Positions 10,956-22,398 of a stretch of DNA of 64,000 nucleotides are shown here, piece by piece. Source of the DNA: Cladosporium sp. IMV 00045 (Eukaryota > Ascomycota > Dothideomycetes > Cladosporiales > Cladosporiaceae); NCBI GenBank assembly GCA_001931905.2, contig MSJI02000645.1, positions 58,871 through 122,870 of the forward strand. Direction: 5' to 3'. The notes below the pieces were generated by a model. It was not told the origin of the DNA, searched no databases, and saw nothing but the letters and a program-made list of their open reading frames with translations. The translations under genes and the position numbers were made by a program. The stretch's first letter is position 1, and each line of letters begins with the position of its first letter.

Positions 10956-12790
10956 TCAAGTTATAGTTAATCCTTGATCGAACGGCACACGGATTGAGCC
11001 GGTCAATGTAGGTACTTTTCCCCACCACCGCTGCTTGCTGTTCACATTCATCCGTGTCATACCCAAATTCTCGACTTTCTCGACATGTTGTTCGTGTTCC
11101 TCAGCATGATTGCCCCTTGGATGCTGGTAGTGGAGGTGTAGAGTGCCATTGACTTGGACACTGACGGAATGATTGTGCTCCGAGGAATTAGTCACTTGCC
11201 AATCTTCTGGCTCCCACAACACCAAGTAAATTGGAAGAACTTCGGTCGACAGTTCCAAATCGCTGCTGGGGATAACCTGTCCATTGGTACGCGGCGACTT
11301 GTTTCGTTCGTGATTGATGCGAATCAGTTGCGAGCAATCGAAAGCAATCCATGCTGCAAGCATCTCACGTTCCAGATTACTGCAGGCGTATGTTGGAGTT
11401 GCCGGGGGGTCATAGCCATCGCCGCCCCCGACTCTGGTCTTTTGGACTGCTCGATCGAGAGGCTTGCAATCCGAAACAATTTGCTTCCTGAGGAGAGTGG
11501 CAACGGTCCAGTGGATCATCTCGTGAGTTTCCGGGCCCTTCGAGAACGGCTGTCGATAGCTCCAGCCAGTTGCACGCTGGATAGCGGCAAACCAGCCGAC
11601 CTGAACCCCAGTGCGCTCCTGGAAGACATCGACAGGTATTGCAAGACTCAGCATGAAATCGCCCGTCTCCATGCGAACCCGTGATACTTCAGATTGCGTT
11701 TTGTGTGACTTGCGCTGCTCGGCCACTTCTCTCCAAACGGGCGCCCTGGTAAGATTGCGAATAGAGTCGGCATTGAAACCAAGAATCCCTTCCAGCTGCG
11801 AGATCATCCACATGAGGCTAATGTTCGCAAGAGCCTGTTCTTCGTTGCCACCACCCACGTCGGAGTGTGATCCAAGAAACCAGCATTGTTTGAGTTTCCG
11901 GTTATCTGGATCTTTCCAGAGCAGCGGCTGAAACTGTGCACGCTCCTCATTCAATGCGAGTGCATGGAATGCTGAGTCCACGCAGTCTGGTATGGATTCA
12001 TTGACAAACGCCAATTTATCACCGGAAAGCGCCGGCACGGTATCCCACACTGCGACCGCTTTGATCCGCACCTTCGTGTGCGCTTTGCCCTCGTATTTGC
12101 GCTGGACCGAGGAGATCGCGGAGGGAGTCTCATGATGTCTCTGCCGATGCCCTGATTGGCATCTCTGCCAGAAGTCGTACATCTCATTGAGTAGATGGAG
12201 GGTGTCTTTCTTGAGGAGGCCCACATCGTTGATCAATTGCGCCACTACACGGACGGCAAACGCCCCTCTGGAAAACCCGATCAAAATGATCTCGTCGTTT
12301 GGGTTCCAATTCAAGCAGATGAATGCGTAAGATTCCCTGATTGTGCTGCTTATCCCTTCATTTGGTCAGCAATTAGGACAAAGTCTTGCGGATTGCAGAC
12401 CCCTATGAACTCAGCCTTGTGAGATGCGTACATACCTCGTCCGTAAACACCGTCTACGGTGTTGGTCAAAAAGGATGTGCCGGTCCCAACACCGCGAAGG
12501 TAGAACACAATCTGTGCGATATGCCTTTCTGATCTGTCGCTCTCAACCACCTTGCTTTCGTTATCAATGCAGCGGGCAATTCTAGCGACGTTGGTGATCG
12601 GCTTCTTAGTGTTGACTCCGTCGTTCGTGGTCCCGTCACAGCACACAATGAGACGTTTTGGTCTCGCCTCCAGAAATTTGGAATATGCACTTTTGATTCT
12701 TCTGATGTGGCGTTCCGCTCTTTTCTCGGGGTACGACGAGAGAGCAGATTCCAGCCCGATGACTCCAAGGGCTGCTGCGATCGGGTCCAT
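10956..12790 (-). CDS. DUF2235 (Tle1-like) alpha/beta hydrolase
   Basis: Modelled as complement 12436-12790 joined to 10956-12355, 584 residues. Exon 1 ends in GVYGRG and exon 2 resumes ISSTIRESYAFICLNWNP, restored by an AAG acceptor (12356) with a CTGAC branch point just upstream. The DUF2235 core is clear: LIVCCDGTTND near residues 47-57, the nucleophile elbow GFSRG with Ser147, AVWDTVPAL, and the His-containing GSHSDVGGG. The family is related to the Tle1 phospholipase effectors of bacterial type VI secretion; fungal members are uncharacterised, probably intracellular lipases or esterases. Beyond about residue 430 the protein has an unrecognised tail of beta-like segments. The motifs suggest activity; the substrate is unknown. 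Confidence 0.88.
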
Positions 12791-13839
12791 CGTTGACAGA
12801 GGATTATCGAGGTATCTCGTCCACGGAATGGGAGTCCCGAGAAGAAGTCCTCAGCTTATCAGAAGTTGGGGGCTCGTCACACTTAAGGAGCTTTCGCTAT
12901 CGCGTTCTGACGTGGTCAGCGCCGTGGCGTCTGCATGATCGGCTTTGACTACTTGTTAGATGCGTGCGTATCACGCATCGTCCATTGCTTGTTAAGATCT
13001 CTCGAGATCATATGTCCAACACCAATTCCAGTATGCATACCTTGTGAGTTATCGAGATGGTTTGTGCCGAGTGATAGCTTGATGCAAAAACTCTTGCGAT
13101 CCTCCTTCCCATTTACTGAGCGTGTTCACATCATTGATAGCCTGATGGGCTGAGTGGTTTCAGCTTCAACGACGCACATGCTGAGGCGGCCAATAGGTAG
13201 CTTTCCGTTCTGCAACGAGGCGCACTTTCCCGACAGCCAAGACAGCCCATAGCGAATGAGCTCTGCTGAGAACACAATACTTTTTGATGCTCACGTCTTC
13301 CGAGCAGTTGCTGCTTCACTAGGTAGAGAGGTCATTTGGCCCGAAGACGGTCTTCGGGCGCGATTGGTGGTTCGCCTCACGTTGTTCCTCAAGATGTAGT
13401 GGGGGCCTTCCAAAGACAATCTGATGGTTCAGTTACAATACTAAATCAACTGAAATCGATAGAAACTGAAGTAAGCTATTGCCTCTAACCGCGAAAGAGG
13501 TTGGCCAAGCAGGTATGGAATTTCCCTCGATCCTGGATCCCTCCGAAACTCTCAGCCACTCGATTGAAAGCGAAGGCGAGCGTTGATTTTATGGATCAAA
13601 CATAATGGGTAGCCGTTCTGAAGACCTCTCAAAACGATTACCTGCAAGGGCCTTGACTTAGGTGCCGTAACGAGCAACCCAAGGCCAACGAGGCAAAACC
13701 GCCTTGCTCTGTAGAGACTTGTTCTAGAAGATGCGCCGAATGCATCTACAAGGGTCGACGGCGCGATGTGAAAACGACGCACAGAAAGAAAATAACTCCA
13801 TGCGATGAATGAAAGGCATTGTCGGATGAATTGCCGACT
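12791..13839. other. Intergenic with a 21-bp palindrome
   Basis: Upstream region of the DUF2235 gene. Apart from the palindrome at 13339-13359 it holds only short ORFs without recognisable features. Confidence 0.4.
13339..13359. repeat. Near-perfect palindrome (10-bp arms, 1-bp centre)
   Basis: Arms GCCCGAAGAC and GTCTTCGGGC flank a single G. A 10-bp perfect inverted repeat with one central base is unlikely by chance at a given place. It may be a dimeric regulator site or a hairpin; its role is unknown. Confidence 0.6.
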
Positions 13840-14103
13840 ATGGAGGCTGAGCTGTTGCAGTACTCTAACATCTCAACGAGAGAGGGTGTGCTCGATCTAA
13901 GGGATCGAATGAGCCAGATATTTGAGGAATGTGACGATCTTGTCGTAGGGGAGACTGGGACTGTGGGCGACATTGGGAATATCGAATGCTGTGCCGGGAG
14001 CGAATGGATCTTCTGGGGCTTCCCTAGTGAGAGGGAAGCCATTCAGACGGGGCATTTGATCTGTGATCTTCTTTTCTTCAATGAACAGATCAAAGAGCGG
14101 TAG
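13840..14103 (+). CDS. Possible small protein (87 aa), doubtful
   Basis: Starts MEAELLQYSNISTREGVLD at ATG 13840 and is acidic, with a CC pair and a Trp-Phe-Trp cluster. No family is recognised. Its last 14 bases overlap the 3' end of the secreted-protein gene on the other strand. It may be chance; there is no splice or promoter evidence. Confidence 0.2.
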   Translation: MEAELLQYSNISTREGVLDLRDRMSQIFEECDDLVVGETGTVGDIGNIECCAGSEWIFWGFPSEREAIQTGHLICDLLFFNEQIKER

Positions 14104-14791
14104 GGTACCCAGAGATCCAGAGCGATTGGGATGTGGCGTTTTCGGAGGATTCGTTCTGCGCTCCAGACGAGACTGCCTGAGAGTCGGCCGCGTTCCTGTT
14201 CGTAGCTAGGGTCGCGATGTAATCCAGCTCCGGTAGCCTGATCACTTCCAACTCCTGCAGCTCTGCTGGACTAAGTTGCTCATCCAAATCAATCTTCTCG
14301 ACCAATTCCTTCATCCTGTCATCTTCCGGGTCTGCCTCGTATGCTTTGTCATCATAGAATATAGCATCGGCATACACTTCTCCTAAACATTCCGTCTCGG
14401 CGGATGAGACCTTGACGGAGCTCTTCACGCAATCACCCAAGCAACGAAGGGCTTTGCCACCGAACGCAATTCCCCTGCTTGCATCAGCGCATCCGTAGCT
14501 GTCGGAGCCCACAGAGGTCCCGCCGCATGCGTTGCCAAAAGCCGCTTTGTACACAACCTGAATGTCTCCAAGCTGAGCCGACGTCTGCGTCATGGAGAGA
14601 AAGCCTATGTATAGTTGATGGTCACGCGGGTTGCGTCGCTTGCAGCAGAAGTTGTATCCGACGTCCAAGCAGGTGAATTTGACTGTTCCGACGAGACAGT
14701 TGAAACCTCGATGCGCGACAAGCGCGAATAATGCGGATGCGGTCGAAGCGAGGCAAAGGAGGAGAATGCACGTGCCGAGGACAGCCTTCAT
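14090..14791 (-). CDS. Cysteine-rich secreted protein, effector-like, 233 aa
   Basis: The frame is open from 14920, but ATG 14791 is preferred because it opens directly into a signal peptide (residues 1-20, MKAVLGTCILLLCLASTASA) with a hydrophobic core and an AxA-type end. The mature part has nine cysteines, all in its first half, including a CC pair. The C-terminal half is acidic and helix-rich, with two NxS/T-type sites near the end, and carries no cysteine. The family is not recognised. Length, signal peptide and cysteine content fit the loose class of fungal small secreted or effector candidates. Single exon; no membrane helix after the signal. Confidence 0.65.
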   Translation of the reverse strand: MKAVLGTCILLLCLASTASALFALVAHRGFNCLVGTVKFTCLDVGYNFCCKRRNPRDHQLYIGFLSMTQTSAQLGDIQVVYKAAFGNACGGTSVGSDSYGCADASRGIAFGGKALRCLGDCVKSSVKVSSAETECLGEVYADAIFYDDKAYEADPEDDRMKELVEKIDLDEQLSPAELQELEVIRLPELDYIATLATNRNAADSQAVSSGAQNESSENATSQSLWISGYPTAL

Positions 14792-16501
14792 CGCGTGGAC
14801 AAGTGGATGAGGTGGGGCCGTGTACTGTTCTTTCGCTGACTGTGCAATCGAGCGATTGGTATGATTAATACCGTTTCGCGTGTCGCCCTTGAGCTCTGGA
14901 AGCAATGTCGGTAGGGCCATTCACTTCACTGGTATTTAAAGGCTTCAGTGTGGACGTGAGCCCAAGCGTGCAGGTATTGCACACTTGCCCGCGGTTTCAC
15001 GCTGGAAACTGCTGTCACTAAGAGGGCCCGCGCTGTACGACCCCTCTTGTGTGACCGTGGGACCTGTGCTGTCCGGTTGTCGGTGGTCATGTTTCCATTG
15101 GGAGATCGAATAAGCAATGATCGGATGCGAGTGGCTCTCTACGGCAAGGTAGTTGAAACAGTGCTAGGAGGTATCGGTGTGGCGACTTTCAGGACTACAA
15201 GAATCTTGGGAGCGAAGGAAATTCGAAATTGGTGTAGATGATGCAGGACCTCCGATTAGTTCAAAACACCAAGTGATCACAACAGTAGCAACTACCGTGT
15301 CGTCATGGTGGCATTGCGGATCAGTGCTACGTCCTGCATTCCGAGGATAACAGCTTCTTCGGCACTTGCAACGTCGCTGCTAGGATGAAGGGGTTTAGAC
15401 AAATGAGGATGGTATCAGTTGATTCGTCGAATTTTCGAGCGCAGCGAACAGCACGAGCCACGAGAGCAGAGCCAGTATGCCGAGAACGAGGCCATTGCTG
15501 AATGTTCAGAGATCTACGAGATCAAACACTGAGCCCAGCGATCCAGCCGAAGAGTCCACCTGAGAGACGGCGACTTTTCGCATCACCCTTTGCCCAAAAA
15601 GCTGCCAGTATACCGCCCCAGTAGCGATGCAACGACGCTGTGGCAAGGCAACAAGTCTTCGACATTATTTTTCTTGGTGATCTGCACATTGCGGCTGATG
15701 GGAGCTAATGCACCTGCGTGTTCTTTGGAGCGAGGCGAAGGTCCGTTGATTGTTTCATGTGAGAACGTGAACAGGTGATGTACTGCCGCCATATGCAAAC
15801 AATGGACCGGTGTACGGAGGTATGTAGTACGAGTGGGTCGCCATAGTCATGCGGCCGTTGTGTGTTCTTGTATCCTTGCCCTTGTGCTGGAAGTAGCATT
15901 TGCGGTTTGCTTCTCCCCACCTAGGTCGACTGTCTTGGATTGAGCCGATGCAAGCTGACGTATTTCGCACTTGTTGCCAACATGAAATCCTTGATGTTTT
16001 GTTGTAAATGAGCTGTTGCCCGTATATGGTCTTGGCGCACGGGATCCATCTTTCCTTCTTTTGAACGTTCCAAACATCTTCACCTGCATCCTACACGTCT
16101 TCTGGCAACTTGAGACTCATTACCCTGATTTCCCCGCTCATCAAATGGAGATCCCACGGACCGACGTAATCAGCGACTGGACATTGTAAAGGCGACAGTA
16201 ATCATGCAGCAGCCTGCAGAGGCCTGCAGTGCAAGCCACGCTTCGCGCTTCGCCTCCACTCGCAAGATCGTAGCGGCGAATTAGACACGACAAGCAGGGT
16301 CACTTGCTGCATCTACTGCAAGCCATGACTTCAGCTTAGTACTTGGCCCAAGGGCTGTGCGCGCTGGGCTGCGATGATGTCCTTGTCTATACAACGAGGA
16401 AGGCCCCGTTCGCCACCAGCTGTTGATGCTGTATGTCCGCTTGACATTCCACCCTGAACGCCAGAGGCTCGCTAAGAAGATCTTGGGAAATTTTCTTGCC
16501 G
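14792..16501. other. Intergenic, 1.7 kb
   Basis: Only short ORFs of up to 80 codons without recognisable similarity. A GC-rich stretch with repeated CTGCAG/GCCTGCAG words lies at about 16205-16235. Probably the promoter regions of the secreted-protein gene (-) and the DUF6536 gene (+). Confidence 0.4.
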
Positions 16502-19216
16502 ATGGCTCACTCTACGGAATCGGGTTCGGTGCGAAGTGAGCGTGAATATGAGCCAATTGGCACAGAGTTCGAGCAGATACATCGCCCTAGGTTCGTCTCA
16601 GCAGCCAACAGACTGTCTCGTTGGTATCGTTAATTCAACTATTTCCAGGTCTTCAAGCTTTGTAGAAAGCCGTGGGGAGACAGACGATTCCAACACCGAT
16701 CATGAGACGAAGCCCATACTGGACATCCACATTGATACCGGCTTCGACATCCCGCTCATGTCCCAAGTCCAACACTCCGAGACGGCGAATGGCACGTCCG
16801 GTCGCGTTTCTCCAGCTTGCACCGAAGATAAAGAGGAAGCTTTGATCGAACGTGGAAGAGTACCCACTCGGCAAGCAAGTGAGGAGGAAAGTTTGAACGT
16901 CTCAGCAGCGTCTCGCAAACGTAAAAGCCTGCGCAAGGGCTGGAGAGCGGGCATCGTGGCTGCAGGGATCCTGACGATGTCGGTTTTACTGCTCAACTCG
17001 ATTCTCACGATCTGGGCGAGCTTGAAGTTCGATCTCAAAGATGGAATCGGAGACTTGATCATGCATGATTGTAGTGCTATTGACAAATGGTCAGTTGCGC
17101 TTCACGTACTCATTAACGCTATTAGCACTGCAATCTTCAGTGCATCCAACTACGCTATGCAATGTCTCACAGCGCCCACACGCAAAGAGTGCGACATTGC
17201 ACATGCCCGAGGGGATTGGCTCGACATCGGCGTCCCAAGCGTTCGGAAACTTTCTCGCATCCAATGGTCGCGTCGCATTGTTTGGGTGCTGTTGGCTCTA
17301 AGTGGCATACCGCTCCATCTCTTATACAACTCCGCCGTATTCAAAGAGTTGGACGACACTAGACACTACGAAGCTGTACTAGTGTCTCATCAATTTTTGG
17401 AGACCGAGGACATAGACTTCTCGATGTTCAAGGATGTCTTAGCCACTTTGTCAGAGCGGGCGCCGAACGCAACACAGGACGAAATTGACGGCGCTCTTTA
17501 CGCCGAACTCAAGCTTCAGTGGTACACCGAACCCTTGGTGTCGCACCTACACGCCGCCTATCGTGCAGAACCCTCATTGTTCGATCGATTTAATCCTAGG
17601 GAATGCGTTGACTTGTACGCCGGACCCACTCTCACAGGTCACTCGCATCTATTCGCCGTCATTGGCACTGGAACCAATCTCAGCGACTTCACATCGCCCT
17701 CTCCGATCAACAATTATAGTAGTAAAACACTGCCGGATTGGACTGATTTGTACTTGACTGAGGCCGAGGCTGAAGCCATTCCTTCATTTTGGTGAGGACA
17801 GTATTGCAACCAACTTGTGCTAGCCCTATCTGGTAAAGGGCACAGGGTATGTCATGCTGACTCCATCGCAGGAGCCTGGAATATGGCGCCTATCATTTGA
17901 GAGCATCGGGCGAGGTGAATCCAACTCTGGACGACCCTCTCATGCCGGACTACGAGTACTGCCTTGCGAAAGTCATGGAGTCCCAGTGCAAATTGCAATT
18001 CTCGTTGCCAATCATGATAACAGTGATTATTTGCATCGTGATCAAGAGTATACTGATGCTCTGGATCCTATGGTATCATCGTGAGGAAACCTTTGTCACT
18101 TTCGGCGATGCGATAGCCAGCTGGTTGGACAAGCCCGATGCTTCAACAAAGTGCGATTGTCTGATGCGCAAGACAGATGCTGGACCTAAGAAGCTGGAGG
18201 CCAGAGGTCATGGTCTGGATCACTCGCAATTGATCGCTCGCCACGGCTCGGGAGTACGCCGTTGCGGCGTTACAGTAAGCATCAAGAGATGGCTGTCAAC
18301 CATCGCCGTGTACGTTGCTGCCACAGCCGCCACTGCAGTTGCACTTTGGCACCTCTCAAGAAGCACAATGTTCGGGCAGTCTATCCTTTACGGAGGATTT
18401 GGCACTGTCAATCCTAATATGAAGATAAGCACAAGGATGCCGACAAGTGCTGGTCTAGTGGCTATGGTCATAATCGCCAACAGTCCGCAGCTGCTGGTAT
18501 CTCTCTGGTACCTACTCTACAATGGTTTATTTACATGCATGCATCTCTCGCTTGAGTATAGCGGCTACGCAAAGGAGCGCAAATCATTACGCGTTACGAC
18601 TCCTCGTGGAGTCCAACGCAGCACGTACTGGCTACAACTACCATTCACCTACGCATTGCCCTTGATGGCCGCATTTGCTGTATTGCATTGGCTAGTCTCT
18701 CAGTCGATATTCCTTGTCAGGCTTGTACCTGTCAAAGATGAGTTGGTAATGGGTGGCCGTTATTCTCCTCCAGATCCGGAACTGGTTCGATCCCATTTGG
18801 GCTTCACTACGGTCAACGTTCCAGGCCATCGTAAGTCTGCGGATGATGACACTAGTTCAGATCTGGGCTTCAGTGTTGCACCGATTGTGGCCGTCATGGC
18901 AGTGTCCTTTTGCATGCTCCTTGTTGTTATCGGAATGGGCTTCCGCAAACTGGAAAGTAACATGCCGATTGCTGGGAGCTGCTCGTTCGCTCTGGCAGCT
19001 GCGACTCACCGGCCCAAGGAAGATGTTGATGCCTCTGTTCTCCCTGTCATGTGGGGAGAGGTGCCGGACATGGGTAGCGAAGACGTGGGACATTGTTGTT
19101 TCACAAGTCAGGAGGTCGTCGAAACGGTTCCGGAGAGGAAGTATGCAGGCGTCTCACAAGATGAGTACGCCGGCACGGCTGGAAGAGGAGCCGAGAGACA
19201 AGAGAGCTGCATGTAG
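16502..19216 (+). CDS. DUF6536-containing multi-pass membrane protein
   Basis: Three exons: 16502-16590, 16649-17791 and 17872-19216, 858 residues. Exon 1 begins MAHSTESGSVRSEREYEPIG and joins in phase through a weak GTTCGT donor. The second junction gives IPSFW-SLEYGAYHLRASG. A cytosolic acidic and Ser-rich N-terminus is followed by the DUF6536 signature (about 150-290): GWRAGIVAAG, a first helix, then CLTAPTRKECDIAHARGDWL, and SRRIVWVLLALSGIPLHLLYN. Further helices lie at about 415-435 and through the C-terminal half. The family is common in filamentous ascomycetes and functionally uncharacterised. Its C-terminus is hydrophilic. All three reading frames agree at the joins, so the gene looks intact. 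Confidence 0.88.
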
Positions 19217-20023
19217 TGAATTGTGTTTGCCATCAACAAGCCAATCTTGCATAACACAAAATGGTAGTCGATACCGCGAATCCAACTCTGCTCATTCCAT
19301 TAGCGACTTGCTCTCGATTTCCGTTTCGTAAGTAGAGAAACAGCACGATTGTTCTTTGTTAGTATCACGCTGGTGCCGTCGGCTACATGAATCGTAAACA
19401 TGGCTAGGACAAAAAATGGCAACCTTCGAACATACTCAAGCTACCCTGACCATCATTTGCTTCTTGCTTCAACCACGCGCATGAGAAGTCGCCGAATGTA
19501 CGACGGCCCAGATTTAAATCTTCAACGGAGCAGAACCCATTCGATTGCACCTGTAAGCTGCTCTTTCGTCTATGACTGCCTATTCGCAACCCTCAAGTCT
19601 TCTTATCTCGTGCAAGGCTGTTCCGGTGCTGGTATTTCGCTTATGCATCTGGCGGCATGACCATGCTGGTGGCTTTAGCACGGCACTGTTGCTCAGCCTG
19701 ATCGTGCGCTTTGTCTCCTTATCCTAGGTCTTTCATCTGGCCTGATGTCGCTCGCTTCAATACTATCCACATCTTGAACGAGTCTTATCGCCCAATTGTG
19801 TCGCGCACTATCTAGGTCGAGAAGCCTCCTGTTTAATATGCAGCATTGATCGTGCTTTCAAGAATACGCCTTGCCTGGAGCATCACAAGGGAGTTGTACA
19901 TCAGCACTTCATGTGATAGTGGGGCCTGCATGACTCCTGATGCACTGCTTTATGCGTTGGCACATCTCTAGGCTGCTTCAGCCTTGCATTTTCTCACCGG
20001 TATGCGTCGATTCTAAGTGCCCA
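19217..20023. other. Intergenic, about 0.8 kb
   Basis: No convincing ORF or RNA gene seen. It leads up to a TATA box for the next gene. Confidence 0.4.
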
Positions 20024-20029
20024 TATAAA
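20024..20029 (+). promoter_or_regulatory. TATA box
   Basis: TATAAA about 90 bases upstream of the ATG at 20117, a usual fungal spacing, followed by a pyrimidine-rich then A-rich leader. Confidence 0.5.
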
Positions 20030-20116
20030 CTTGCTTGCATTTCAATTCGTTTCCATTCCTGATTCATTCCAAGTAAAGCCAACGACAATCAACAACATCA
20101 CACTCAGAAAGCCAAC

Positions 20117-20500
20117 ATGTGCACCCAAACATTAACAGTCCAAGTCTGCTCCGAATACGGGTCTCGAAGCGGCCGCACCACAGGGCCCGTCGTTCCGTGC
20201 GGGCTGCGTGGAAGCGGGCCTTTGCAGTCGGTAGACATGAACACCGACGCCACCTGTCCTGGACTCGAGAACGACGAGGAAGAAGACGAGATCGATCAAT
20301 GCCACAATTGTCAAGTTCTCGCAGAAGCGGAACGACGTGGCGAGGAGGCGGCAGAGGAGCGACGCAGAGCGGAAAAGGAGGAACAGGAGAGAGAACGAGC
20401 CGAAATGCGTGATATCGAGGAGTATTATCGTCAACTTGGGCGAGAAGGCAGGGGAAGCTCTGCGAGCGACGATAGCGACGAATTCGAAGAAGTGCGGTAA
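20117..20500 (+). CDS. Small acidic charged protein, 127 aa
   Basis: The ORF begins MCTQTLTVQVCSEYG after a good A-rich leader and a TATA box. It has seven cysteines, among them a CHNC pair (about residue 72). From about residue 80 to 110 it becomes a Glu/Arg-rich helix (single alpha-helix or coiled-coil type), and it closes with an acidic tail (DDSDEFEEV). The Cys-rich start and charged helix resemble small hypothetical proteins seen in Dothideomycetes, but I cannot name a family. There is no signal peptide or membrane helix, so it is probably intracellular. Its stop lies 240 bp before the convergent P450. Confidence 0.55.
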   Translation: MCTQTLTVQVCSEYGSRSGRTTGPVVPCGLRGSGPLQSVDMNTDATCPGLENDEEEDEIDQCHNCQVLAEAERRGEEAAEERRRAEKEEQERERAEMRDIEEYYRQLGREGRGSSASDDSDEFEEVR

Positions 20501-20739
20501 TCTTACAGGCTTCGACACCAGGCATTACTCCAAGCTGCAGGCGGAAAGGCAAGTGACGGATATCGATGCATTTCATTCGGCGAGATCCTGTACTCTCAGC
20601 AGCCAAGTCTGGCATGTTCGAAGTCGGAGGGTCGATCAGATGCAGGGTGCAGGCAAGTGCTACTATGTTGAATCACATATGAGCATTGATCCATTGAGTA
20701 ATGAGTTAGAAATATCAGAATCTCAGCAAAGTGATCAGG

Positions 20740-22398
20740 CTACACCCGCGAGGTGAGTTTGCAGTACAAAGGACCCTTGTCCCACATGAGGAAAGTCTTT
20801 TGCTCGTTCCAATTCTCACTCTCTTTGCACAACTGCAAGTCAAAGGTGTACAAGAGCTTGGCAAGTATCAGCCTGATCTCATGATAGGCCATGCTGTTGC
20901 GCGTCAGCATCTCTCATTGGCGTGATGTCGAAACAGAGACAACACTCACTTTCTACCGAGACACACTCGCGGCCCAAGCGAAAAGGGCTGAAACCCCTGC
21001 TTGTTGTCTGAAGCATATTCCTCATTGCCAGCCAGCCATCTTTCTGGAACGAACGAGTCGGGATTCTTGAAATTTTGGGCATTGCGATGGGAAGCTAGAG
21101 TCGTAACGAAAACTCGTGTCTGTTGGGCCGTTCACATCAGTATGCTTGATCGAGACAATCGCAAAGTCCGAAACGTGAACTTACACCAGCCGGCACTTCC
21201 TGGCCATCGATCAGTGCGCCAGTTGGTGGAACCAGCCTCGGCAGACCATTTGAGATAGGGGGATACATCCTAAGACCTTCCTCAATGCAAGCCTGCAGGT
21301 ACTTGAGGCTTTGCAGTCGCTCGATGGAAATCTCTTCTTCAATGTCGAACGCTTGCCGAAGCTCAGTGGTAAGCTTGTTCAGTCTTTCTGGATTGGCCAG
21401 TAGGTAGTATGTGAGCCCGCTCAAGAGTGTCGCCGTGGTCTCCGTGCCAGCGATCATGAACAAGTTCGAGTGCGCATACATTTGACTCCGACTTAACGAC
21501 AACTGGTTGTCTTGACCGGTCTTCTCAAGCACTAATCCCCAGATGTCGGGTCGCGCATCTTGTTTTTCAAGTCTGCGATCGACACGAAGCTGAGAGAAAG
21601 CATTGTGCTCCTGTTGCTTGTCTTTTACCGACTGAGGTATACATCGGAGAAGAAAATGCTCAAGGGCAGGGAAGTACCGGATGCAATGCAGATATATCCC
21701 GAATCGGAAATTCGCAAAGATGGAAGCGACCCAGGTGTGGTATCCAGATGTTTCGAGCATTCCGAGCGACTCGCCAAAAGTCAGATCTCCCATTATGTCG
21801 AAGGTTGTGAAGTTGTACATGCTGACCATGTCAACGCGGTGCGGGCCATCCACAGATGTGGCGCGCAGAGTATCGACTAGCTTGTTGACGTAGGTCTTGA
21901 ACAAAGGTTCTTGCTGCTTGAGTGCGCGGTCGGAGAAAGCATTGGAGAAAACCTTCCTGATATTGCCGTGGTCTGCGTCGTTTGCGTTGATGATATCAAC
22001 AACATCATGGCTGCCTGGGTTTTGATAGAAGCGTGGATCCTTCGCCAATGCTGCTCGCTCGCCCTTGCGGTGACCATAGATATCCTTCCAAGCGCCAGCA
22101 GAGTTGAAACTGAGTTCGCTGGGGCTCACGCGAACGATTTCTCCATACTGCCGATGCAATGCGACAATCCAAGAAACGGCGTTGCCTTGAAGAGACTGTC
22201 TGATAAGCGGCAGCGCGCTTGCAGCGCAGCCTGTCGGCCCGGGGTATTTGCTCAGTGCATGGAAATAGATGTTGTAGATGTAGACGAGAGCTTGGTATAG
22301 AAGCGGCTATCCCGAGGATTGTTAGTTTTGTTGTCAACTGTCTTGTTGCATCTCGTGACAACCAGACTTACCGTCACAGCCAGAAGTAAGAGTATCAT
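20740..22398 (-). CDS. Cytochrome P450 monooxygenase
   Basis: Four exons: complement 22372-22398, 21185-22306, 20950-21119 and 20740-20893, 490 residues. The 27-base first exon encodes MILLLLAVT and completes the membrane anchor, which leads into SKYPGPTG. The I-helix AGTETTA is at about 295-301, the ExxR motif EGLR at 352-355, PERW near 408, and the haem loop FQPFSLGPRVCLGR has its ligand at Cys436. Every landmark is present and all junctions keep frame, so the enzyme looks functional. The sequence style is that of the isotrichodermin C-15 hydroxylase-like (CYP65-type) P450s, which act as tailoring enzymes on the ER membrane; the substrate cannot be told. A Zn2Cys6 gene lies 583 bp upstream on the same strand. 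Confidence 0.92.

Noticed and set aside
21001..21060. Suspected frameshift between PERWL and the haem loop of the P450
   Set aside because: Re-reading showed the TGGC unit occurs twice in a row (AGATGGCTGGCTGGCAATG); with it counted correctly the frame runs unbroken to Cys436.
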